Shown piece by piece: positions 7,707 to 15,169 of a stretch of 64,000 bases of DNA. Both the position numbers and the translations under genes were made by a program. The stretch is from Phycisphaerales bacterium (GTDB taxonomy: Bacteria > Planctomycetota > Phycisphaerae > Phycisphaerales > UBA1924): the NCBI GenBank assembly GCA_019744815.1, contig JAIEUA010000004.1:186001-250000 (forward strand), read 5' to 3'. The stretch's first letter is position 1. Each line of letters opens with the position of its first letter. The notes below the pieces were generated by a model that saw nothing but the letters and a program-made list of their open reading frames with translations, did no database searches and was not told the DNA's origin.

Positions 7707-9536
7707 TCACTCCACCGTCACGCTCTTGGCCAGATTCCTGGGTTTGTCCACGTCGTGACCACGCAACACCGCAGCGTGATACGCGAGCAGCTGCAGCGGC
7801 ACCACCGTCAACAGCGGGCTCAGGCACTCCGGGCACTCCGGGACGTACATCACGTCCTCGGCGTACTTCTGGATTTCCTTGTCGCCCTCGGTCGCCACCG
7901 CGATGATGTGCCCGCCGCGCGAACGCACTTCCTGGATGTTGCTCATCACCTTCTCGTACTGCCGCCCCTTGTTCGCGATGAACACCGCCGGCATCCCGTC
8001 GTTGATGAGCGCGATCGGGCCGTGCTTCATCTCCGCCGCGGGCATGCCCTCGGCGTGGATGTACGAGATCTCCTTCAGCTTCAGAGCGCCCTCGAGCGCG
8101 GTCGGATAGTTGTACCCGCGACCCAGGAACAGCCAGTTCTCGCGGTGGATGTACCGCTCGGTGATCGTCTTGATCTTCGCGTCCTGCTCCAGGATCCGCT
8201 CGATCTTGGCCGGGATCTGCTCCAGCTCGTGCATCAGGTCTCGGCACTGATCCGGGCTCATGAACCGCTTGCGCCCCAGGTACATCGCCAGCATCGTCAG
8301 CACCGCGACCTGGCCCGTGAACGCCTTCGTCGACGCCACGCCGATCTCCGGACCCACCCGCAGGTACACGCCCGCGTCGGTCTCCCTCGCGATCGACGAG
8401 CCGACCACGTTCACCACGCCCATCGCCAGCGCGCCGCGTTCCTTGGCTTCCTGCAGCGCGGCCAGCGTGTCCGCGGTCTCGCCCGACTGGCTCACCGCGA
8501 TCACCGCCGTGTTCTCTTCCACGATCGGGTTGCGATAGCGGAACTCGCTGGCATACTCCGCAACGCTCGAGACCTTCGCGAGGTCCTCGAACAGATACTC
8601 GCCGATCATCGCCGCGTGCAGCGCGGTGCCCTGGGCCGTCAGCACGACCCGCTTGAGCTTGCTCATCTCCTTGCTGAAGTTCCCGACGCCGCCCAGGTGG
8701 ATGCGCCCTTCCTCAAGCTGCAAGCGCCCGCGGATGCAGTTGGTGAGCGCCTTGGGCTGCTCGAAGATCTCCTTCTGCATGAAGTGGCTGAACCCGCCCA
8801 GCTCGATCTCCTGAAGCTCGAGCTCGAGCTGCATGATCTTGCTGTTCACCGGCACGTTGTGGATCGTGCTGGTGCGGAAGCCTTCCCGCGTCAGCTTCAC
8901 CACGTTGTAATCGTCGAGCGCAAACGCCTGCGTCGTGTGGCTGATGATCGCCGAGGCGTCCGACGCCACGACGTACTCACCCGCGCCCACGCCCACCATC
9001 AGGGGCGAACCCTTGCGGGCCACCACCATCACGTTGGGCTCCTTCTCGCAGATCACCGCGATCGCGTACGCACCGGTCACCTCGCGCAGCGCCGCCTGCA
9101 CCGCCGCCTCGAGGTCGCCCTCGTACAGCTCGCCGATCAGCATCGCCAGGACCTCGGTGTCGGTCTGGCTCTTGAACGTGTGCCCCTTCTCTTGCAGATA
9201 CGTCTTCAGCGCCGCGTAATTCTCGATGATCCCGTTGTGCACCAGCGCGATGCCGTTCTTGTCGTCGGTGTGCGGGTGCGCGTTGAACTCGGTCACGCCG
9301 CCGTGCGTCGCCCACCGGGTGTGGCACAGCCCGATCGACCCGCGGAACCCGCCGATGTCCTCGATCTTGTCCTCAAGGTTGCTCACCCGCCCCACCGCTC
9401 GCACCACCTCGAGCTTCCCGTTCTCCAGCACCGCCAGCCCCGCCGAGTCGTACCCCCGGTACTCCAGGCGCTTGAGGCCTTCCAGAAGAAGCTGCTGGGC
9501 GGGTTTAGTTCCGATATACGCGACGATTCCGCACAT
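7707..9536 (-). CDS. glmS: Glutamine-fructose-6-phosphate aminotransferase GlmS
   Basis: GlmS makes glucosamine-6-phosphate from fructose-6-phosphate and glutamine, the first committed step to UDP-GlcNAc for peptidoglycan and LPS. The 609-residue protein begins MCGIVAYIG with the catalytic Cys2 of the class II glutamine amidotransferase domain, contains GHTRWATHG-type sequence (CHTRWATHGG) and ends with two SIS isomerase domains (VSQSGETADTLAAL near 350; AEGMPAAEMKHGPIALI near 480) and the terminal KSVTVE. Length matches the family. No glmS riboswitch-ribozyme is evident in the sequence upstream. It stands alone on this strand. Confidence 0.97.
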   Translation of the reverse strand: MCGIVAYIGTKPAQQLLLEGLKRLEYRGYDSAGLAVLENGKLEVVRAVGRVSNLEDKIEDIGGFRGSIGLCHTRWATHGGVTEFNAHPHTDDKNGIALVHNGIIENYAALKTYLQEKGHTFKSQTDTEVLAMLIGELYEGDLEAAVQAALREVTGAYAIAVICEKEPNVMVVARKGSPLMVGVGAGEYVVASDASAIISHTTQAFALDDYNVVKLTREGFRTSTIHNVPVNSKIMQLELELQEIELGGFSHFMQKEIFEQPKALTNCIRGRLQLEEGRIHLGGVGNFSKEMSKLKRVVLTAQGTALHAAMIGEYLFEDLAKVSSVAEYASEFRYRNPIVEENTAVIAVSQSGETADTLAALQEAKERGALAMGVVNVVGSSIARETDAGVYLRVGPEIGVASTKAFTGQVAVLTMLAMYLGRKRFMSPDQCRDLMHELEQIPAKIERILEQDAKIKTITERYIHRENWLFLGRGYNYPTALEGALKLKEISYIHAEGMPAAEMKHGPIALINDGMPAVFIANKGRQYEKVMSNIQEVRSRGGHIIAVATEGDKEIQKYAEDVMYVPECPECLSPLLTVVPLQLLAYHAAVLRGHDVDKPRNLAKSVTVE

Positions 9537-10072
9537 AGTGTTTTCTCAATCGAGCCGTCGGACCCTCGGCTGAAACGCCGAGCCCCGGACAAGCGCCGGA
9601 ATGGTACGGAGACGCGGCCCCAAAGGCCGAGAACCCGCCTCTCCCGACACCCGACCGCCTGCTACGAACCTCCCCGCCCGCATGTTCACCCGCGGCGTGC
9701 AGAGCCAGCATCCACCACACGCGCACCAAAACAAGAACCACCCTCGGCACCGACTCCCCTCCGCACTTTGCCCGAGGCCACACGCCCACCACACCCGCGC
9801 CCGCGTCACTCCAAGGCCAGCGCACCCCTCCGGACGAAGAGTCGCTCCCAGTCCTGCATCCCCACACCCATCACCATTTCGTCGCCGCAGTTCGCGCCGC
9901 GATCCAGTGCGACAAGCCACCAAGCTCGCACGACGCAGAACATCCGATCCGACGCTCGGATGCCCTCGGTAGATGGTGGCACGCCGAGAACCCATGCCCG
10001 GGCACGCCAGACGCACGCGACCACGGGCACCACTCTCGCCGATCCGACGTTGGTAGAACGATCTGCGAAAAG
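9537..10072. other. Long gap upstream of glmS with no recognisable gene
   Basis: About 535 bases separate glmS (-) from the stop of a lipoprotein gene on the same strand. Frames crossing it are long but consist of His/Pro/Arg-rich sequence without a hydrophobic core or any family resemblance, as expected for random high-GC DNA. The glmS promoter should lie at the low-coordinate end. Confidence 0.4.
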
Positions 10073-10768
10073 CTACGGCACGTCGTCCAGCCGCAGCGAG
10101 CCGCGCTTTTCTTGCATCATCTTCTTCGTGTTCTTCTGCAGCTCGTCGCGCTTGCGGGCGGGTTGGTAGGGGTCGTCGGGGAAGCGGTTTGCCATCTCCC
10201 CGAGCATCGCCGCCCGTGCGGCGGCCGCCATCGCAACCTCGCCGAGCGCTTGCACACGCTCCCCCGAGAGGAGAATGCCGCGGAGCAACTGGTCGAGGGC
10301 GATAAAGAGCTCGCGCTCGCGTCCCGGTGCTCGGGTGGACGCCTCGGCACGGAGTTCGTCGCGCCACAGAGAGAGCATCTCGGGCGAAATGGAGAATCGG
10401 GTGGCCCCGACGGTTAGCCGCTCGTCGGTGCGTGGGTCGAGTGTGTCCTCTTGACCCGGCGGGGAGGAGTACACGGCGGCCTCTCGCTCCGAAGGGGCGA
10501 GTTTCTGAAGCTGATCCATCGCCGCCCAGAAGTCGTCTTTCTTCCCGGATGCCAGAAGCTTCCACACGCCCTCAAGAGGCTCGACCGCGGTTGCCTGATT
10601 GGGCGTGCCAGAACGTCCGGCGGAAGTACCGCCGGCCGACGGGTCCTGACGCCCGCAGGCGACGAGAATCGCCGTCGCGATCAGGAGGCAGCAGAAGGCC
10701 GAAGCTCGAACGACCGGCGCGACCGCCGGACATGGCTGGACGAACTTCGGCTTGGCTATCGCGCTCAC
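10073..10768 (-). CDS. Lipoprotein of unknown function
   Basis: This 231-residue protein has an N-terminal hydrophobic segment followed by the lipobox LVAC-G, so it should be a lipid-anchored envelope protein. The mature part is largely helical, with LEGVWKLLASGKKDDFWAAM, a long alanine-rich helix near residue 180 and a Lys-rich end. I do not recognise a family. The GTG start at 10768 has AGGAG five bases upstream, which decides against the in-frame ATG 36 bases earlier. It is transcribed alone. Confidence 0.75.
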   Translation of the reverse strand: MSAIAKPKFVQPCPAVAPVVRASAFCCLLIATAILVACGRQDPSAGGTSAGRSGTPNQATAVEPLEGVWKLLASGKKDDFWAAMDQLQKLAPSEREAAVYSSPPGQEDTLDPRTDERLTVGATRFSISPEMLSLWRDELRAEASTRAPGRERELFIALDQLLRGILLSGERVQALGEVAMAAAARAAMLGEMANRFPDDPYQPARKRDELQKNTKKMMQEKRGSLRLDDVP

Positions 10769-10841
10769 CCGTTCTCCTTCCTCACAACCCTTGGCCACCT
10801 GCAAAGGCTACACCGCAGCGAGCACCAACCTCGCAAAGCCG

Positions 10842-10911
10842 AGGTTGATGGCACGGGGTTGGTGCCACCCCGCCTGAGGTTGGTGGCACGACGTTGGTGC
10901 CACTCCGCCCG
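10842..10911. repeat. Two tandem 35-bp copies of a GGTGCCAC hairpin unit
   Basis: Units at 10842-10876 and 10877-10911 are near-identical. Each contains TGGCAC, a 7-base spacer and GTGCCAC, so each can form a small stem-loop. An additional 8-bp inverted repeat (10827-10834 with 10841-10848) sits just before. The array lies between the divergent lipoprotein and dockerin-tailed genes. Confidence 0.6.
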
Positions 10912-11060
10912 AGAGGTGGTTGAGCTACCTGCCCCTTTTTCACCCGCAGACAGAATCACAACCATTGCGCCAACAATACCTTAAGAAAAAATCTGGAGCC
11001 ACAAAGAAATTCTGCAGAGAGAAACCGCAAAGTGCGCTTCAATTGGAGTAGGAGGTCAAC

Positions 11061-12335
11061 ATGCGCATTAAATCCGTGTTTGCGATTGCTCTCAGCACCC
11101 TTTTGTTGGTGACGGAAACAGCCAAGGCCCAGACTCCTCCCGGCACGCCCACACCAAGCAAGTTTGTCGATCTTGGCGACGTGGGACTAAACGCCAATGT
11201 TGACTCCGGCGAAGTCGATCTAGCATCAGGTTCATACGTTTGGTTCAGATTTAAACTTACGACCGCCATACATTTTGATCGCTCGTGGCTTGACATTGAC
11301 ACCCTAAGTCCCAACTCAATTACAGACAACGAACTAGCACTTTATGATGACCAAAAAAACTTGATTGCGACAAATAACAACTACGGCGGCTCGGGAACCC
11401 TTAACAATAAGTATGCGGCAGCGATGTCTTTTGGAAGCGGCTCTGGCAAGCGAGTGTCGTTGTCACCCTATGGCGGATTGGTTTCCGACGGGATCACCGG
11501 CACAACGCTTTCGCCCGGAGTATATTGGGCGTGCATAGGTGCATATTCGATGGACTTTCCAGAGAGAAACATCGCTTGGGCACCCACAACAAACTCTGCT
11601 GCATCAGGAAAAGTCCTCCTCCGAGTCTCTACAGGTGCGAAGCCGAACGATCTTTGGAATGAACGTCACAACGGGGCCGACTCAGGGTCGACTCCAGCAG
11701 ATGCCGCCATTCCTAAAGGTTCAGGGGCACTCACTAAAATCCTGTGCTCCTTTCCATCTTCACCGAAGGGGTATGACATCTTCAAAATTCGAGTCTGCGA
11801 TCCCACTGTATTTGCGATTGTTGCAGAATCGACGTCAACGACAGAATGGACGATCAGCGGCAAGGTTGTAGAGAACTGGGGATCAAGACTATATCTTCTT
11901 GATTCTGCTGGCAATGGCGTTCTTGGAATTAGTCGCGGAGCACGAAATACAACTCGATTGGCTCCAATCGCCGGCAAACCCATTCAGGCGGGCGATTACT
12001 ACGTTGTCGTGAGCTCCGATTGCGGTGGAGACAACAACATGTGGGCAGTTCCGTATAGCGCGTCAGGCCCGATGTGGGATTTCGGCGCTGTCAATGCAAA
12101 CACTATCATCGCACCAAACGGTTCGGGAGCAAACTCTCCGGTACAATATTACGGCCGCCAATCAATGTGCTTAAGCAACAACGGATACCCACTTACTATG
12201 GTGGTATCCCTATCGTTGATTGGCTGTTGTTACGCCGACGAAGATTGTAGCGCCGACTTGAATAAAGACAATTTCGTAAACGATGACGACTTCAGCCAGT
12301 TTATTGGACAGTATGATCGCCTGATTTGTCCGTAA
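11061..12335 (+). CDS. Exported protein with C-terminal GC-type dockerin-like tail
   Basis: The 424-residue protein starts with a signal peptide (MRIKSVFAIALSTLLLV...AKA), continues with beta-rich sequence containing ELALYDDQKNLIATNNNYGG, a pattern seen in surface proteins with pre-peptidase-type beta-sandwich domains, and ends with a Ca-binding-loop tail: C, then DLNKDNFVNDDDFSQF, then a terminal CP. The cysteine-bracketed loop is the tail that marks a group of exported planctomycete proteins and is presumed to attach or sort them. The ATG has AGGAGGT four bases upstream. The gene is clearly AT-richer than its neighbours, which suggests recent acquisition or relaxed selection. The function of the body is unknown. 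Confidence 0.75.
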   Translation: MRIKSVFAIALSTLLLVTETAKAQTPPGTPTPSKFVDLGDVGLNANVDSGEVDLASGSYVWFRFKLTTAIHFDRSWLDIDTLSPNSITDNELALYDDQKNLIATNNNYGGSGTLNNKYAAAMSFGSGSGKRVSLSPYGGLVSDGITGTTLSPGVYWACIGAYSMDFPERNIAWAPTTNSAASGKVLLRVSTGAKPNDLWNERHNGADSGSTPADAAIPKGSGALTKILCSFPSSPKGYDIFKIRVCDPTVFAIVAESTSTTEWTISGKVVENWGSRLYLLDSAGNGVLGISRGARNTTRLAPIAGKPIQAGDYYVVVSSDCGGDNNMWAVPYSASGPMWDFGAVNANTIIAPNGSGANSPVQYYGRQSMCLSNNGYPLTMVVSLSLIGCCYADEDCSADLNKDNFVNDDDFSQFIGQYDRLICP

Positions 12336-12457
12336 CGTGTTTTCGACTTCGCCAAAATCTAGTTTCGTGGAGCAAAGTCATAAGGGTGACACTTCGAAGC
12401 AATCGGCTTTTCCTGCACAACTGCGCACCCCACCCAGTCACCGGCCTCGCGAACTCG

Positions 12458-12490
12458 GCCACCTCTCCCCGCTGCGCGGGGAGAGGTGGC
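12458..12490. terminator. Perfect 15-bp hairpin between convergent genes
   Basis: Arms 12458-12472 and 12476-12490 are fully complementary around a TGC loop. The element lies between the dockerin-tailed gene (+) and the GH31 gene (-) and could terminate both. The core CCTCTCCCCGC/GCGGGGAGAGG recurs at 48660-48683, so it is also a dispersed repeat. Confidence 0.6.
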
Positions 12491-12499
12491 GCTGCGGCT

Positions 12500-14752
12500 T
12501 CACTTCTCGGCAATCTTGATCGCCTGACCGTCGGTGCCGGTGGCGGTCGTCGTTGTACCGGCAATCTGCACCACAACCTTGCGTGCCGGCCGTTCCCGCT
12601 TGCCTTCGGACTTGCTCACGCTCACGACGATCTCGTTGCCCTTCTTCTCGGCGGTGTAGGTGGTGAGCAGGTAGTCGCCCTGCTTGTACGACCAGCCGTC
12701 GCCGGCGTCTTCGTAGAGGGTGCCCACGGCTTTCCCATGCCCATCCAGGTTCACAAGCAGCGTCAGCGTGTCCAGCGGCTTCTCGTCGACGTACTGCATG
12801 ACGGGGCTGATCGGCACGATCGCGCCGGGGCGGATGTAGAGCTTCGGCAGGTCGGGGTCGGCCTTCTCCGGGCTGTCAGCCTTCGTGAAGTCGAACTGCT
12901 TCCAACCCGCTCCACCACCCCCGCCGCTGCCCTTCGGCATCGCGACGGCACGAGTGCGGTCGGGGACCATGTCGGAGACGATCAGAACGTCGTTGCCGAG
13001 GAGGAACGAATCGTCTTCGCTGCGGAGGGCGGGGTCCTTCAGGTCGGCCCAGTAGGTGGGGCGGACGACGGGCAGGCCATTGATGCTGGCTTCGTGGAAG
13101 AGGGTGTAGAAGTACGGCATGAAGCGCATGCGGCGGTTGATGGCGTCGCGGCAGGTGCTCTCGACTTCGGGGCCGAAGGACCAGGGTTCCTTATCGATGT
13201 TGCCCTTGCCGGTGTGGCCGCGGGCGAAGGGGAGCATGGCGCCGAAGCCCATCCAGCGGGCGAAGAGCTGGCCTTCCTGTCCCTTGGGGCCGTTGCCGGC
13301 GAAGCCGCCGATGTCGGGGCCGGCGAAGGGCTGGCCTGAGAGGCCCATGTTCAACGCCATCGGCACCGAGTTCTCGAGGTGGTACCAGTTGGCGGAGTTG
13401 TCGCCGGTCCAAGTCGCCGCGTAGCGGTGGCCGCCGAGGAAGTTGGCGCGGCTGAGGACGAAGGGGCGCTTGTCGGGGTTGGCGGCCATGATGCCTTCGC
13501 GGCTGGCCTTGACCATGAACATGCCGTAGACGTTGTGGTACTGCAGGTGGGAGCCGGTGCCGCCGAGCTCGGGGTCGGCGCGGTGGATGTTGTCCTCGGG
13601 CATGGTCTTGGCTTTGACATTGAAGACGGCGGGCTCGTTCATGTCGTTCCAGACGCCGTCGATGCCGTAGGCCATGAAGTCCTTGTAGAGGGTGGCCCAC
13701 CACTGGCGGGTTTCCTTGCGGAGGTAGTCGGGGAAAACGCACATGCCGGGCCAGACTTCGCCCTGGTAGGTGCTGCCGTCCTTCGCCTGGACGGCGTGAT
13801 TGCCCGCCATGGTCTGCTCATAGACAAAGTACTTGCCGTCGCGGAACTTGGTTTTGTCGCTGCCGATGCCGGGGTCGATCATCCAGACGTTGTGCACGCC
13901 GTGTTGCTTGAGCCAGGTGTTGAGACCCTTGGGATCGGGGAACTGCTTCTCGTCGAAGGTGAAGACGCGGAACTGATCCATGTAGTCGATGTCCATCCAG
14001 ATGACATCGAGAGGGATCTTGCGATCGCGGAAGCCCTGGGCGACTTCCTTGACGCGCGAGTCGGGGTTGTAGGAGTACCGGCACTGGTGGTAGCCGAGCG
14101 CCCACTTGGGGGGCATGGTGATCGTGCCGGTGAGCTGCGCGAGGGCTTGCACGACTTCCTGCGGCGTGCTGCGCTCGATGAGGATGACCGGCGGCTGCGG
14201 GCCGCCGTCGACGGTGATGACGATGTCGCCGCCGGCGAGGCTGGGGTTGGCGATCGTCATGCGGAAGGTGGAGTCGATGAGGATGCCGTAGGCGGTGCCA
14301 TCAGGGCGGACGGCGAGGACCCAGGGGTGCGATTGATAGAGCGAGGCGTTGGTGTCGTCGTAGCCGTAGGCGTCGGTGTTCCAGAGGGTGACGGTGCGGC
14401 CGTTGCGAAGGAGGGGGCCGGAGACGGAGCCGGTGCCGTAGAGCGACGTGTCGGGATCAATCGCGATGCGGATGACGGTCTTCTCAGCTTCCTTGCTGAA
14501 GCGCGGGGTGACAGCGAAGGGACCCTTGCTGGACGTGTGTGCCGGACGGGGCTTCTCGAACGTGAGCGAGGGGAGAGCCTTGTCCGCGGCGGCCTGATCT
14601 GCGAAGTGGATCGAGATCCGATCGCCGATCGTGCCGCTGACGCCGGCGGGCGTGCCGGCGGCCTGGGCGCTGGCGACGGTTTCCGCGTTGGCAGCGAGAC
14701 CGGCGGTGGCGACGAGGGAGGCGATCAGACAGCGAGCGAGAAGAGTGGTCAT
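12500..14752 (-). CDS. Exported glycoside hydrolase family 31 (alpha-glucosidase-like)
   Basis: GH31 enzymes release alpha-linked glucose or xylose from oligosaccharides. The 750-residue protein has a signal peptide, an N-terminal beta-sandwich including a VILIERSTPQEV strand, and a TIM barrel with KWALGYHQCRYSY, DVIWMDIDYMDQF, the nucleophile region DGVWNDMNEPAVF (Asp of WNDMNEP) and the acid/base region TWTGDNSANW. The barrel ends with LPFARGHT and is followed by C-terminal beta domains. The ATG at 14752 gives a standard signal peptide and has AAGGA nine bases upstream. It is divergent from a GH13 gene 417 bases away, so the two look like a small alpha-glucan utilisation locus. Confidence 0.92.
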   Translation of the reverse strand: MTTLLARCLIASLVATAGLAANAETVASAQAAGTPAGVSGTIGDRISIHFADQAAADKALPSLTFEKPRPAHTSSKGPFAVTPRFSKEAEKTVIRIAIDPDTSLYGTGSVSGPLLRNGRTVTLWNTDAYGYDDTNASLYQSHPWVLAVRPDGTAYGILIDSTFRMTIANPSLAGGDIVITVDGGPQPPVILIERSTPQEVVQALAQLTGTITMPPKWALGYHQCRYSYNPDSRVKEVAQGFRDRKIPLDVIWMDIDYMDQFRVFTFDEKQFPDPKGLNTWLKQHGVHNVWMIDPGIGSDKTKFRDGKYFVYEQTMAGNHAVQAKDGSTYQGEVWPGMCVFPDYLRKETRQWWATLYKDFMAYGIDGVWNDMNEPAVFNVKAKTMPEDNIHRADPELGGTGSHLQYHNVYGMFMVKASREGIMAANPDKRPFVLSRANFLGGHRYAATWTGDNSANWYHLENSVPMALNMGLSGQPFAGPDIGGFAGNGPKGQEGQLFARWMGFGAMLPFARGHTGKGNIDKEPWSFGPEVESTCRDAINRRMRFMPYFYTLFHEASINGLPVVRPTYWADLKDPALRSEDDSFLLGNDVLIVSDMVPDRTRAVAMPKGSGGGGGAGWKQFDFTKADSPEKADPDLPKLYIRPGAIVPISPVMQYVDEKPLDTLTLLVNLDGHGKAVGTLYEDAGDGWSYKQGDYLLTTYTAEKKGNEIVVSVSKSEGKRERPARKVVVQIAGTTTTATGTDGQAIKIAEK

Positions 14753-15169
14753 GGGAGTGAATCCTTGCGTTCGGCGAAAGGCCGTGCCCGAGAACATAGC
14801 AAGCGGCAGGGGGTGTCTGCCGCAAGAAAGCCCCGAAAGAGGCGTTTTCCGATTGCGGGTGGCTCGGACGGACGGTATCTTGAATGGGTTGGAAGGTCAT
14901 CACAAACGGACGTACCGGTCCTGGTTTCAGGCAGATCAGTTTCAGGGGAAAGTTGGTTCGGGCAATCCGGTACGAACCGCGTCACGGAGAGGATCGAAGA
15001 GAGGTTGTGCCGACACGAACGAGTGCGTGCCGCGGCATGGGAAACGGGCGTGACTGCGCCCGGAGCCGATGCTGGGGTTGCGCGGTCGGTGTCGGAGTGA
15101 TTCGAGGACTCGGGAAACAGACCCACCAGCAGCGTGCCTGAGGCCGCTGCACGAGAGGAGCAGAACGGA
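14753..15169. other. Divergent promoter region between GH31 and GH13 genes
   Basis: This 417-base gap sits between two glycosidase genes transcribed away from each other. A shared regulator site would be expected here, but I see no clear palindromic operator, and no neighbouring regulator gene suggests which protein might act. I find no coding potential. Confidence 0.4.

Noticed and set aside
7707..9700. Possible glmS ribozyme upstream of glmS
   Set aside because: I see none of the conserved ribozyme core sequences in the upstream region.
9601..9972. A 123-codon plus-strand frame in the glmS upstream gap
   Set aside because: His/Pro/Arg-rich composition without ribosome site or similarity; considered random.
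7755..10169. A plus-strand frame of 804 codons across glmS
   Set aside because: Antisense to glmS and rich in Arg/His/Leu repeats; no family resemblance.
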